Origin: Oscillibacter sp. | GTDB lineage: Bacteria > Bacillota > Clostridia > Oscillospirales > Oscillospiraceae | Direction: 5' to 3' | Assembly: GCA_017937405.1 (NCBI GenBank) | Contig: JAGBDS010000011.1 | Span: forward strand, 16,728-80,727 | Length of the DNA stretch: 64,000 nucleotides | In this document: piece by piece, positions 17,845 to 30,314 of the stretch | How the letters are laid out: every line of letters begins with the position of its first letter | Position numbering within the stretch: position 1 is the first letter of the stretch | Notes under the pieces: model-generated | Seen by the model: only the letters and a program-made list of their open reading frames with translations | What the model was told of the DNA's origin: nothing | Databases searched by the model: none | Program-made: the position numbers and the translations under genes

Positions 17845-18017
17845 CCCCCCTTTCCCCGCAAGGGGGACGCCGCATCCGTAAAGCAGCAAAGCTGCTAACG
17901 GCTGCGCAGTAGATCCCCCTCACCAGTGACATCGGTCACTGGTGAACGCCGCCCCTGGATAGCCGTTGGCGCTTCAGCGCCTTACGGATATCGCGTGCCC
18001 CTTGCGGGCAAAGGCGG
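17845..18017. repeat. Imperfect inverted repeat element before gltB
   Basis: Part of a 365-base gap without genes. The left arm (17845-17903) and the right arm (17961-18017) are imperfect inverted copies that share CCGCAAGGGG, ATCCGTAA and AACGGCT. Each arm also holds its own small hairpin with different bases. In the centre is the palindrome TCACCAGTGAC-ATCG-GTCACTGGTGA (17920-17945). The design resembles a small non-autonomous repeat element. No coding frame is convincing. Confidence 0.6.
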
Positions 18018-18029
18018 CTGAGTCAAAGC

Positions 18030-18105
18030 ATTTTTGTCAGGCACACGCCCCAGGGCGACTTCTCTTGCCGCTTTGCGGCAATTCACCTTCTGTCCTGACA
18101 AAAAT
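18030..18105. repeat. Second inverted repeat in the gltB leader
   Basis: ATTTTTGTCAGG (18030-18041) and CCTGACAAAAAT (18094-18105) pair around internal hairpins, including TTGCCGC-TTT-GCGGCAA. A very similar pair (ATTTTCGGCAGG/CCTGCCGAAAAT) occurs at 33834-33864, which suggests a repeat family. Confidence 0.55.
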
Positions 18106-18115
18106 AATTGAAATC

Positions 18116-18180
18116 AATTCGCCTACGGCGAATTACCACTAACTCCTACCTCCTACTTCCTAGTTCCTAATTCCTAATTG
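18116..18180. repeat. Palindrome followed by CCTA-type short tandem repeats
   Basis: AATTCGCC-TAC-GGCGAATT (18116-18134) is followed by pyrimidine-rich tandem units of the kind CCTACTTCCTA and CCTAATTCCTA up to 18180, just before the gltB ribosome binding site GGAGTGA (18184-18190). Confidence 0.55.
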
Positions 18181-18195
18181 ATTGGAGTGATTCCC

Positions 18196-22728
<4,533 letters not shown>

Positions 22729-22746
22729 GAAAGGAGGGCGAATCAT

Positions 22747-24144
22747 ATGGGAAAGACTACCGGATTTTTGGAATACATCCGCAAAGATGAAGCGCACCGC
22801 CCTCCCCAGAAGCGGGTGCATGACTGGGAGGAGTTCCGCCTCCCCCTGCCCGATGAATACCGGGCCCAGCAGGGCGGACGCTGCATGAACTGCGGCGTGC
22901 CCTACTGTCAGGCGGGCATCATCTACGAGGGCAAGCCCTTCGGCTGCCCCCTGCACAACCTCATCCCCGAGTGGAACGACATGATCTACGCGGGCAACCG
23001 GGCCCATGCCCTGAGCCGCCTGCTGAAAACCAACAACTTCCCGGAGTTCACCGGGCGGGTGTGCCCCGCTCCCTGCGAGCGGGCCTGCATCTGCGGCATT
23101 TACGGCAGCCCCGTCACCGTCCGGGACAACGAGCTGTGCGTCATTGAGGAGGCTTTCGCCAACAAGTCTATGAAGCGCCGCCGTCCGCCCCAGTGGTCGG
23201 GGAAGAAGGTGGCCGTCATCGGCTCCGGCCCGGCGGGCCTTGCCGCGGCGGACCAGCTGAACCACCGGGGCCACTCCGTCACCGTCATTGAAAAGGAGGA
23301 CCGCCCCGGCGGATTGCTGACCTTCGGCATCCCCAACATGAAGCTGCCCAAGAGCATCGTGAAGCGCCGGGTGGAGCTGATGACCGACGAGGGCGTCAGC
23401 TTCGTCTGCGGCGTGGACGCGGCGGAGCCCCAGACCGCCCAGCGGCTGCTGCGGGAATACGACGCCGTCATCCTCTGCTGCGGCGCCGGGAAGCCCCGGC
23501 CCTTGGGCCTGGACACCGAAGGCGTCAGCGGCGTGTACTTCGGCACGGAATACCTCCGGGCCGCCGTCCAGCGCCACCAGTTCGGCCAGTCTCCCGCTGT
23601 TCCCACGACGGAGGGCCGGGATGTGGTCATCATCGGCACCGGAGACACCGCCAGCGACTGCTTGGCCACCGCCCTGCGGGAGGGGGCCTCCTCCGTGACC
23701 CAGCTGGTGCGCCGCCCGGAGAGCGATTACCTGCAAAACGGCCAGCTCCCCATGGACTACGCCCATGAGGAGGCCCTGGCCGTCACCGGCCATGACCCCC
23801 GCCGCTTCGGCGTGCAGGTCCGGGAGCTGGTGAAGGACGAAAACGGGAACCTCACCGGGGTCGTCACCACGGAGGGCGACACCCTCCCCTGCCAGCTTCT
23901 CATCGGCGCCACCGGCTTTGCCGGGTGCCGGGAGGACGTGTGCGCCGCCTTCGGCGTGGAGGCAAATAAGACCGTCACCACAGCGGAGGGCAGCTTTGCC
24001 GCCAGCGTGGAGAAGGTCTTCGCGGCGGGCGATATGCGCCGGGGCCAGTCCCTGGTGGTGTGGGCTATCGCCGAGGGCCGGGCCGTGGCCGCCGAGGTGG
24101 ATGAGTACCTCACCGGCTATACGAACCTGGTACGGACCATCTGA
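22747..24144 (+). CDS. gltD: Glutamate synthase small subunit
   Basis: Passes electrons from NAD(P)H through FAD and iron-sulfur clusters to GltB. The 465-residue protein has N-terminal cluster cysteines (CMNCGVPYC and [12 protein letters not shown]), the FAD-binding motif [11 protein letters not shown] near residues 158-168 and the NAD(P)H motif [14 protein letters not shown] 22747 follows AAAGGAGGGC. It ends at a terminator-like hairpin. Confidence 0.96.
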   Translation: MGKTTGFLEYIRKDEAHRPPQKRVHDWEEFRLPLPDEYRAQQGGRCMNCGVPYCQAGIIYEGKPFGCPLHNLIPEWNDMIYAGNRAHALSRLLKTNNFPEFTGRVCPAPCERACICGIYGSPVTVRDNELCVIEEAFANKSMKRRRPPQWSGKKVAVIGSGPAGLAAADQLNHRGHSVTVIEKEDRPGGLLTFGIPNMKLPKSIVKRRVELMTDEGVSFVCGVDAAEPQTAQRLLREYDAVILCCGAGKPRPLGLDTEGVSGVYFGTEYLRAAVQRHQFGQSPAVPTTEGRDVVIIGTGDTASDCLATALREGASSVTQLVRRPESDYLQNGQLPMDYAHEEALAVTGHDPRRFGVQVRELVKDENGNLTGVVTTEGDTLPCQLLIGATGFAGCREDVCAAFGVEANKTVTTAEGSFAASVEKVFAAGDMRRGQSLVVWAIAEGRAVAAEVDEYLTGYTNLVRTI

Positions 24145-24155
24145 TACAAAACTTT

Positions 24156-24183
24156 GGGCGATGCGGCGGAAGCCGCATCGCCC
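24156..24183 (+). terminator. Hairpin after gltD
   Basis: A 12 bp perfect GC-rich stem (24156-24167 with 24172-24183) closed by a GGAA tetraloop. The following GTTGTTAATTT is a weak U tract, so termination may be partial. Confidence 0.7.
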
Positions 24184-24252
24184 GTTGTTAATTTATATAA
24201 GTTTTTGAGAAGTTTTTAGTCAAAAACGCGAAAGCCTTGTCAAAACCGCCCA

Positions 24253-24282
24253 TTGACGAAATACGCTTTGCAGTGGTAAAGT
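24253..24282 (+). promoter_or_regulatory. Promoter of the ammonium transporter gene
   Basis: TTGACG (24253-24258), an 18-base spacer and TAAAGT (24277-24282). The transcript would begin just before a large hairpin. Confidence 0.6.
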
Positions 24283-24294
24283 CATACCATTGTT

Positions 24295-24341
24295 AAGGCA
24301 AGGGCGCCTGAGAGAGTCAAACTCTCCGGCGCCCTTGCCTT
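24295..24341 (+). promoter_or_regulatory. Large hairpin in the amt leader
   Basis: A 14 bp perfect outer stem (24295-24308 with 24328-24341) and a 6 bp inner stem (24312-24317 with 24321-24326) with loop CAA. Only ATTTGTGTG separates it from the ribosome binding site TAAGGAGG. There is no long U tract. It may act as an attenuator or a target for the ANTAR protein, but the typical double hexaloop is not seen. Confidence 0.6.
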
Positions 24342-24365
24342 ATTTGTGTGTAAGGAGGAAACATT

Positions 24366-26081
24366 ATGTATTCAGCAGTCAACACGATTTGGGTCCTGTT
24401 AGGCGCGGCCCTGGTCTTCTTCATGCAGGCCGGCTTCGCCATGTGTGAGGCGGGCTTCACCCGTGCCAAGAACACCGGCAATATCCTGATGAAGAACCTG
24501 ATGGATTTCTGCATTGGCACCCCCACCTATTGGATCCTGGGCTTCGGCCTCATGTTCGGCGGCGCCGGCGCCATCATCGGCGGCTTTGACCCCTTCGTTC
24601 TGGGCGACTACGCCGACGTGCTCCCCTCCGGCGTACCTCTGTTCGCGTTCCTGATCTTCCAGACCGTCTTCTGCGCCACCGCCGCCACCATCGTCTCCGG
24701 CTCCATGGCGGAGCGCACCAAGTTCATCTCCTACTGCATCTACTCTTTCTGCATCTCCGCTTTCATCTATCCCATCTCCGGCCACTGGATCTGGGGCGGC
24801 GGCTGGCTGAGCCAGCTGGGCTTCCATGATTTCGCCGGTTCCACCGCGGTCCATATGGTGGGCGGTGTGTGCGCCTGCATCGGCGCCGCCATCCTGGGCC
24901 CCCGCATCGGCAAGTACGACAAGGATGGCAAGCCCCGGGCCATCATCGGCCACAACCTGTCCCTGGGCGCTCTGGGCGTGTTCATCCTGTGGTTCTGCTG
25001 GTTCGGCTTCAACGGTTGCTCCACCGTGGCCATGGACAGCGACGAGGCCATGGTCTCCGCCGGCCTCATCTTCGTCAACACCAATATGGCTGCCGCTGTG
25101 GCCTCCTGCGTCACCATGCTCTACACCTGGCTGCGCTATAAGAAGCCTGATGTAGGCATGACTCTCAACGCCGCTCTGGCTGGCCTGGTGGCCATCACCG
25201 CCGGCTGCGACGCCGTTTCTCCCGTGGGCGCCGCCATCATCGGCATCGTGGCGGGCCTGGTCCTCCCCATCTCCGTCAACTTCTTCGATTCCGTGGTAAA
25301 GATCGACGACCCTGTGGGCGCTATCTCCGTGCACGGCGTCTGCGGCGCCATGGGCACCATCCTCACCGGCCTGCTGGCCGTGGACGGCGGCGTGTTCTAC
25401 GGCGGCGGTTTCCACTTCTTCCTGGTCCAGTGCCTGGGCGTGCTGGCTACCGCTGCCTGGGCCGGCGTGATGATCACCATTGTCTTCGTTATCATCAAGC
25501 GCACCATCGGCCTCCGAGTCTCCGCTGAGGAGGAGCTGAAGGGCCTGGATATCACCGAGCACGGCCTTCCCTCCGCATACGGCGGCTTCGCCTTCGTCTA
25601 CGATGACACCCCCGCTGACCTCATCGCCCAGGCCACCGGCGACGTCCCTGTCAAGGAGGCCGTTCCCGTGGAGGTCGCCGCCTCCGCCGTGGAGTCCTCC
25701 GCTCCCGTGGGCGGCGTGAAGATGACCAAGATCGACATCCTGTGCAAGATGGAGCGGTTCGACGCGCTGAAGCGGGCCATGTTCGACATCGGCATCACCG
25801 GCATGACCGCCACCAACGTCATGGGCTGCGGCGAGCAGCGGGGCAAGACCGAGGGCTACTTCCGCGGTGCCAAGGTGGAAGCCACCATGCTGCCCAGCCT
25901 GCAGGTGTCCATTGTAGTCAGCAAGCTGCCCGTCTCCCTGGTGGTCAACACCGCCCGCAAGGTCCTCTACACCGGCAACATCGGCGACGGCAAGATCTTC
26001 ATCTCCAACGTGGAGAACGTCATCAAGGTCCGTACCGGCGAGCAGGGCTACGACGCCCTCCAGGACGAGGCCGCCCAGTAA
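24366..26081 (+). CDS. Ammonium transporter with fused C-terminal PII domain
   Basis: Membrane channel for ammonium joined to its own PII regulator. Residues 1-405 or so form the Amt channel with eleven hydrophobic segments, FCATAATIVSGSMAERTKF and WIWGGGWL near the pore. After a linker of about 45 residues, a complete PII (GlnK) domain fills 453-571: MTKIDILCKMERF, a T-loop GEQRGKTEGYFRGAKVE and the nucleotide segment TGNIGDGKIF. Tyr51 of PII, uridylylated in proteobacteria, is absent. Separate Amt proteins are about 400-450 residues and PII about 112. It closes the nitrogen block. Confidence 0.95.
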   Translation: MYSAVNTIWVLLGAALVFFMQAGFAMCEAGFTRAKNTGNILMKNLMDFCIGTPTYWILGFGLMFGGAGAIIGGFDPFVLGDYADVLPSGVPLFAFLIFQTVFCATAATIVSGSMAERTKFISYCIYSFCISAFIYPISGHWIWGGGWLSQLGFHDFAGSTAVHMVGGVCACIGAAILGPRIGKYDKDGKPRAIIGHNLSLGALGVFILWFCWFGFNGCSTVAMDSDEAMVSAGLIFVNTNMAAAVASCVTMLYTWLRYKKPDVGMTLNAALAGLVAITAGCDAVSPVGAAIIGIVAGLVLPISVNFFDSVVKIDDPVGAISVHGVCGAMGTILTGLLAVDGGVFYGGGFHFFLVQCLGVLATAAWAGVMITIVFVIIKRTIGLRVSAEEELKGLDITEHGLPSAYGGFAFVYDDTPADLIAQATGDVPVKEAVPVEVAASAVESSAPVGGVKMTKIDILCKMERFDALKRAMFDIGITGMTATNVMGCGEQRGKTEGYFRGAKVEATMLPSLQVSIVVSKLPVSLVVNTARKVLYTGNIGDGKIFISNVENVIKVRTGEQGYDALQDEAAQ

Positions 26082-26111
26082 ATTTGCTCTTCTCTTTTCT
26101 CCCTTCATATA

Positions 26112-26143
26112 GAGGACGCCCGGCCGAAAGGCCGGGCATCCTC
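26112..26143 (+). terminator. Terminator after the Amt-PII gene
   Basis: GAGGACGCCCGGCC and its complement (one G-T pair) with a GAAA loop, then GTTTTTG. Confidence 0.9.
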
Positions 26144-26205
26144 GTTTTTGCATACTTCTGCCTTTTGCGGGAAAACTGACCGCAGAAATCATTGGAGGTG
26201 TCTCT

Positions 26206-26562
26206 ATGGACTATCTCAACGCATTCCTCTGCGGCGGCGTTCTCTGCGCCATCGGACAGATCCTGATCGATAAGACGAAGCTCACCCCCGCCCGCATCCT
26301 AACGGGCTATGTGGTGGCGGGCGTCATTCTCAGCGCCCTGGGCGTGTACCAGCCCATCGCCGACTGGGGCGGCGCCGGGGCCACGGTTCCTCTGACAGGC
26401 TTTGGTCACGCCTTGGCGAAGGGCGTTTCCAAGGCCGTGGCGGAAAAGGGCTGGCTGGGCGTCCTCACCGGAGGCCTTACCGCCACCGCCGGCGGCATTT
26501 CGGCGGCGGTGGTCTTCGGCGTTCTCATGGCGCTGATTTTCAAGCCGGGAGAGAAGCGGTGA
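26206..26562 (+). CDS. spoVAE: Stage V sporulation protein AE
   Basis: Small integral membrane protein of the SpoVA channel that moves dipicolinic acid into the forespore. The 118-residue protein has hydrophobic segments at about 5-20, 29-48 and 88-112 and the family pattern FLCGGVLCAIGQILIDKTKLTPARIL. ATG 26206 follows TTGGAGGTG. It stands alone between the Amt-PII terminator and its own terminator, away from spoVAD. Confidence 0.93.
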   Translation: MDYLNAFLCGGVLCAIGQILIDKTKLTPARILTGYVVAGVILSALGVYQPIADWGGAGATVPLTGFGHALAKGVSKAVAEKGWLGVLTGGLTATAGGISAAVVFGVLMALIFKPGEKR

Positions 26563-26590
26563 AAAACGGGCGGCTGTGCCGCCCGTTTTT
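26562..26590 (+). terminator. Terminator after spoVAE
   Basis: A 13 bp stem (26562-26574 with 26578-26590) with loop TGT and a T run; the first arm overlaps the stop codon. Confidence 0.9.
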
Positions 26591-26673
26591 TGTAATCCTT
26601 TTGTTCTTCTTTTTCGTCGAAGGACCTGCTATACTGATTGGTATAAAATAACCGACAGAAAGGAACTGTACAT

Positions 26674-27939
26674 ATGCGCCGTATCACCAGCCTGCTTTTC
26701 GCTTTGCTCCTGCTGCTGAGCCTGACGGCCTGCGGAAGCCCCGCCCCTGCCTCTCCCGGCTCCAGCGGTCCCTCCCAGCCGGAGGAGCCATCCGTGGAAG
26801 CCCCGGAGGCTGACGCTCCTGCCGAGCCGGAGCCGGAACCGGAGCCCTACACCATTCTGGACCCCACTGTCCAGCCTGAGGGCGGCATCCGGGACGGCGT
26901 GACCTACGTTGCCTACGACGGCGTGGTGGAGCACCTGTTCTTCCATCCCGTGGTGGCCTACCCGGAGCTGGCCTTTGACGGCGACTACAAATCCGACGGC
27001 ATCGACGACTGGATGGTCACCGCCGGGGAGTACCTGAAAATTTTGCAGAGCGTCTACGACAAGGGCTACGTTCTGGTGGACATCGCGGACTGCTGGAGTG
27101 AGCAGACCAATGAGGCCGGGGAGACCCGCATGGTGAAAAACACCCTGTACCTCCCCGAGGGCAAAAAGCCCCTGATCTTCTCCTACGACGATGTGAATTA
27201 CTATGAGTACATGTTGGAAAATGGCTTCACCTATAAATTGGTCATCGGGGAGGACGGGAAGCTCTGGTCCTGGGGCCTGGACCCCCAGGGCAACGAGGTC
27301 CTCAGCCGGGACTTAGACGCCGTGACCATCCTGGACAAATTCGTGGAGGAGCACCCCGACTTCTCTCCTTTCGGTGCCAAGGGCTGCCTGAGCCTGACGG
27401 GCTATGAGGGCATCCTGGGCTACCGCACCCAGACGGACCGTGAAAACTGGACACCGGAGCGGGAGGCTGACCGCCAGAAGGAGATCGAAGCGGTGAAGCC
27501 CATCGTGGCGGAGTTGAAGCGCACCGGCTGGACCTTCGGCAGCCACACTTGGGGCCACATCAGCCTGAACACCCGCACGGTGGAAACAGTGACGGCGGAT
27601 ATGCAGAAGTGGTTTGACGAGGTTGGCTCCCTGGTGGGCGAGACCCCCGTGCTGTTCTACCCCTTCGGCGGCCGTCTGGACGGCGACGACGTGAAGCAGT
27701 CCGGCCCCGCTTTCCAGTGGATGCAGCAGCACGGCTTCCGTATCTTCTGCTCCGTGGGCATCGACTCCTGGTCCAAGTGTAAGAGCGACATCAGCGCCGT
27801 CATCTGCGACCGGCTCCACCCCGACGGCACTACCCTCCGCTCCGCCAAAAGCCGGGAGCGGTACATGAAATTCTATGACGCCAAGGACATCATCGACCTG
27901 TCTGTGAGACCTCAGAGAGAGGTCGGCTGGCTGTCGTAA
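26674..27939 (+). CDS. Polysaccharide deacetylase-like lipoprotein
   Basis: A 421-residue exported lipoprotein: signal peptide with lipobox LTAC (lipidated Cys20), then a Ser/Pro/Glu-rich spacer (about 21-58). The NodB-type fold is suggested by FSYDDVNYYEY near residue 170 (metal-binding Asp pair) and FGSHTWGHISL near 288 (His-x3-His). The two motifs are about 118 residues apart, more than in typical deacetylases, so there is an insertion. Likely substrate is cell wall glycan, but none can be named. ATG 26674 follows AAAGGAAC. A perfect palindrome AAGGACGCGTCCTT (27938-27951) overlaps its stop codon. Confidence 0.8.
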   Translation: MRRITSLLFALLLLLSLTACGSPAPASPGSSGPSQPEEPSVEAPEADAPAEPEPEPEPYTILDPTVQPEGGIRDGVTYVAYDGVVEHLFFHPVVAYPELAFDGDYKSDGIDDWMVTAGEYLKILQSVYDKGYVLVDIADCWSEQTNEAGETRMVKNTLYLPEGKKPLIFSYDDVNYYEYMLENGFTYKLVIGEDGKLWSWGLDPQGNEVLSRDLDAVTILDKFVEEHPDFSPFGAKGCLSLTGYEGILGYRTQTDRENWTPEREADRQKEIEAVKPIVAELKRTGWTFGSHTWGHISLNTRTVETVTADMQKWFDEVGSLVGETPVLFYPFGGRLDGDDVKQSGPAFQWMQQHGFRIFCSVGIDSWSKCKSDISAVICDRLHPDGTTLRSAKSRERYMKFYDAKDIIDLSVRPQREVGWLS

Positions 27940-28075
27940 GGACGCGTCCTTGCGGAACGAATGCCCGCTGTGTCCGGAGCGGATATTCTTATCCTTGCGG
28001 ACGGTCCTTACTCTTTCGCGCCGCACCTGCTTTGCTGGGCTGCGCCGCGAGATAAGACGAACAGGAGGAATCGCC

Positions 28076-28468
28076 ATGACCCGTGAAGAATTGAAGGCCG
28101 CGGCCGTCGCCATGCTGGACCGGGCCTACTGCCCCTACTCCCACTTTGCCGTGGGCGCTGCCCTGGAGTGCGCCGACGGCACGGTATTCACTGGCTGCAA
28201 CATCGAAAACGCCGCCTTCTCCCCCACCATCTGCGCCGAGCGCACCGCCGTTGCCAAGGCCGTCAGTGAGGGCCACACCGACTTTGTGCGCATCGCCGTG
28301 GCGGGCCGGTGTGAGGATTTCTGCGTCCCCTGCGCCGTCTGCCGCCAGGTGCTGCGGGAATTTGCCCCCAACATCGAGGTCATCTGCCTCAACGGCAAGG
28401 GAGAGGAACAGGTCTTTACCCTGTCCGAACTGCTCCCCCACAGCTTCGGCCCGGAGTTCCTGGCATGA
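28076..28468 (+). CDS. cdd: Cytidine deaminase
   Basis: Deaminates cytidine and deoxycytidine to uridine forms in pyrimidine salvage. The 130-residue protein has the zinc-binding signature CAERTA (Cys and catalytic Glu) and PCAVCRQVL, with CNIENAAF before it. The ATG at 28076 follows AGGAGGAA; the frame upstream has no family sequence. It overlaps the next small gene by 4 bases. Confidence 0.96.
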   Translation: MTREELKAAAVAMLDRAYCPYSHFAVGAALECADGTVFTGCNIENAAFSPTICAERTAVAKAVSEGHTDFVRIAVAGRCEDFCVPCAVCRQVLREFAPNIEVICLNGKGEEQVFTLSELLPHSFGPEFLA

Positions 28469-28707
28469 GACTGACGGACGAAGAGGTGGCGGCCCGCATC
28501 GCCGCCGCGCCAGGACACGACGTGTGCGTCCTGCGCATCGAGGATGGAGACTTCGGCTGCGAGGAACACCGGGAGTCCGCGCCGCTGTGGCTGCTGTGCC
28601 AGACCGCCGATGGGCAGAAGTTCTCTCTGGACATTCCGGAGACCCGGGTGGAGGCTCTGGGCCTCACCGAGGGCTGCACCTGCCGCCGGGCGGACTTACA
28701 TCCATGA
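28465..28707 (+). CDS. Small hypothetical protein, 80 residues
   Basis: The start overlaps the cdd stop (ATGA), so it is translationally coupled. The product begins MRLTDEEVAARIAAAPGHDVCVLR and contains four cysteines but no recognised motif; the composition is soluble and acidic. A strong terminator follows immediately, which supports a real two-gene unit with cdd. Function unknown. Confidence 0.7.
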   Translation: MRLTDEEVAARIAAAPGHDVCVLRIEDGDFGCEEHRESAPLWLLCQTADGQKFSLDIPETRVEALGLTEGCTCRRADLHP

Positions 28708-28709
28708 AC

Positions 28710-28747
28710 AAAAAATCAGCAGTGGAAGGTTCCACTGCTGATTTTTT
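28710..28747. terminator. Bidirectional terminator after the cdd unit
   Basis: A 12 bp stem (28716-28727 with 28730-28741) is flanked by AAAAAA and TTTTTT, so it works for both the cdd unit and the converging DUF2156-GNAT gene. Confidence 0.9.
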
Positions 28748-30149
28748 AAACCAATTTTTCAAAGTAGAAGAACGTCTCGTCCTCGCCGTTTTTCCGCATG
28801 CAGGAGGACAGCATTTTGTAGGACGCCTGGTTCTCCTTGAAGCACTTGGCCACCACCCGGGTCAGGTGGACCTTATACAGCGCCCATTCCGCCACGGCGG
28901 TGAACGCCTCGGTGCCGTAGCCGTGCCCGGCGTAGGCGCCGTCGATGCGGCAGCCCAGCTCCGCGCCGCCCCGGCAGTCGAAGCGGTACAGCACCGCCTC
29001 GCCGATGAGCTTTCCATCCAGCCGGACGGCGAAATTCACCGCCTGCCGGTTCTCGAAGTCCTTCCGGGCCACGTCGAAGAAGCTCCGCTCCTCCACCGGA
29101 CCGCCCAGGCCGCCCACGTCGTCATAGCCCCACCAGCGGTTTCGGTCTCCGTCCAGCACCAGGGCGTTGTAGGCGGGAATGTCCGCCTCCGTCAGGGCCG
29201 ACAGCGTCAGCCGCTCCGTTTTCAGCTCCGGGATGGCGTTCACGTGCCGGAGCAGCTCGCTTTGCGGCTCGAAGCAGTATTTGGGCGCCAGCTTGGCGGG
29301 CCCGTACTGCAATTTGGAAGTCCGCAGGCCCCGGTCGGCGGCGTCATCCTCCCGGTTGATCCACCGGCAGCCGTCGCCGCAGGCATCGGCAAAGGCCTGG
29401 ACCATGGCGGGATACACGCCGGTGTAAGAATACAGCGCCTTTTCGATGTGGATGATGAGGGTGTCCCCGCACTTCTCCGCCAGGGCCAGCGCCACCAGCT
29501 TTTCGCCGTCGAACATCCCGCCGCCGATAAACCAGGGCTTGTTCACCAGCCGCAGCATCTTCTTCGCCAGCTCCAGCTCATCCCGGGCCTTGGCGTTGTC
29601 TCCCTTGGGGAACTCCGCCTCATAGTCGGCCCAGAACTGCCGGACCGCCGCTTCATCCGCACTCGTCAGGCGGCGGAACTCCGCGTCCGGGCAAAGGGCG
29701 CGGAACTTCTTAATGTGGTTCCGCTGACCGGAATACCGCCGTCCGGCAAAGAGCTGCAGGTCCTCCCGGTAGTATACATAGTCCCGCCAGGTGCGGATAT
29801 CGCTGACCCGGACGTAGGGATACCGGGCCAGCAGCCGGGCGGCCTTGCACTCCGGTACCACAGAGATCACCGGGGCCGCCCCCTGCTCCAGGCAGTATTG
29901 CTCGATGGCGGTCAGAGCGGCGTCTTCGTCCCCCTCGGGGCCGGGCACCGGGTAGTCGAATACCCAGTGGCCGTCATGCTCGTTCCGCACCACCAGGCAC
30001 CCGGCGATCTCCGCCCAGGCGGGATGCAGCACGGGCCGCCACATCAGCTTTGTGCCCACAGAATACTCGCAGAGGCCGTACTGACAGTCCTTGTAATATT
30101 TGCGCAGCTTTCCGCCGTCCTGCTGGGTCACTGCCTTGAATTGAATCAT
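28746..30149 (-). CDS. DUF2156-GNAT fusion protein (two acyltransferase-type domains)
   Basis: A 467-residue soluble protein. Residues 1-300 or so look like a DUF2156 / phosphatidylglycerol lysyltransferase-type catalytic region (RRYSGQRNHIKKFRA, KPWFIGGGMFDGEKLVALALAEKCGDTLIIHIEKAL, RWINREDDAADRGLRTSK). Residues 308-467 form a RimJ-type GNAT domain (ELKTERLTLSALTEADIPAYN, GYGTEAFTAVAEWAL). No membrane segments are present, unlike MprF. Substrate is unknown. It diverges from the sodium-coupled transporter gene. Confidence 0.8.
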   Translation of the reverse strand: MIQFKAVTQQDGGKLRKYYKDCQYGLCEYSVGTKLMWRPVLHPAWAEIAGCLVVRNEHDGHWVFDYPVPGPEGDEDAALTAIEQYCLEQGAAPVISVVPECKAARLLARYPYVRVSDIRTWRDYVYYREDLQLFAGRRYSGQRNHIKKFRALCPDAEFRRLTSADEAAVRQFWADYEAEFPKGDNAKARDELELAKKMLRLVNKPWFIGGGMFDGEKLVALALAEKCGDTLIIHIEKALYSYTGVYPAMVQAFADACGDGCRWINREDDAADRGLRTSKLQYGPAKLAPKYCFEPQSELLRHVNAIPELKTERLTLSALTEADIPAYNALVLDGDRNRWWGYDDVGGLGGPVEERSFFDVARKDFENRQAVNFAVRLDGKLIGEAVLYRFDCRGGAELGCRIDGAYAGHGYGTEAFTAVAEWALYKVHLTRVVAKCFKENQASYKMLSSCMRKNGEDETFFYFEKLV

Positions 30150-30229
30150 AATCTCATCCTTTTCTTTTGTTTGTGAAAGTTTTGTCGTTCTTTTGCGGAC
30201 AAACTCCCTAAAATTGTTTTTATACGCTC

Positions 30230-30258
30230 TTGACGGGCAGAGGGAAATATCGTATCAT
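30230..30258 (+). promoter_or_regulatory. Promoter of the sodium-coupled transporter gene
   Basis: TTGACG (30230-30235), a 17-base spacer and TATCAT (30253-30258). Confidence 0.75.
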
Positions 30259-30314
30259 ATATGAAGGAACTTAATGTTAGGTATGAGTTTTTTGAATGGG
30301 AAAGAGGGGTTTTT

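Noticed and set aside
17140-18180. ANTAR-type double hexaloop target in the glnA-gltB region
   Set aside because: Several hairpins exist, but no adjacent pair with six-base loops carrying A at position 1 and G at position 4 was found by eye.
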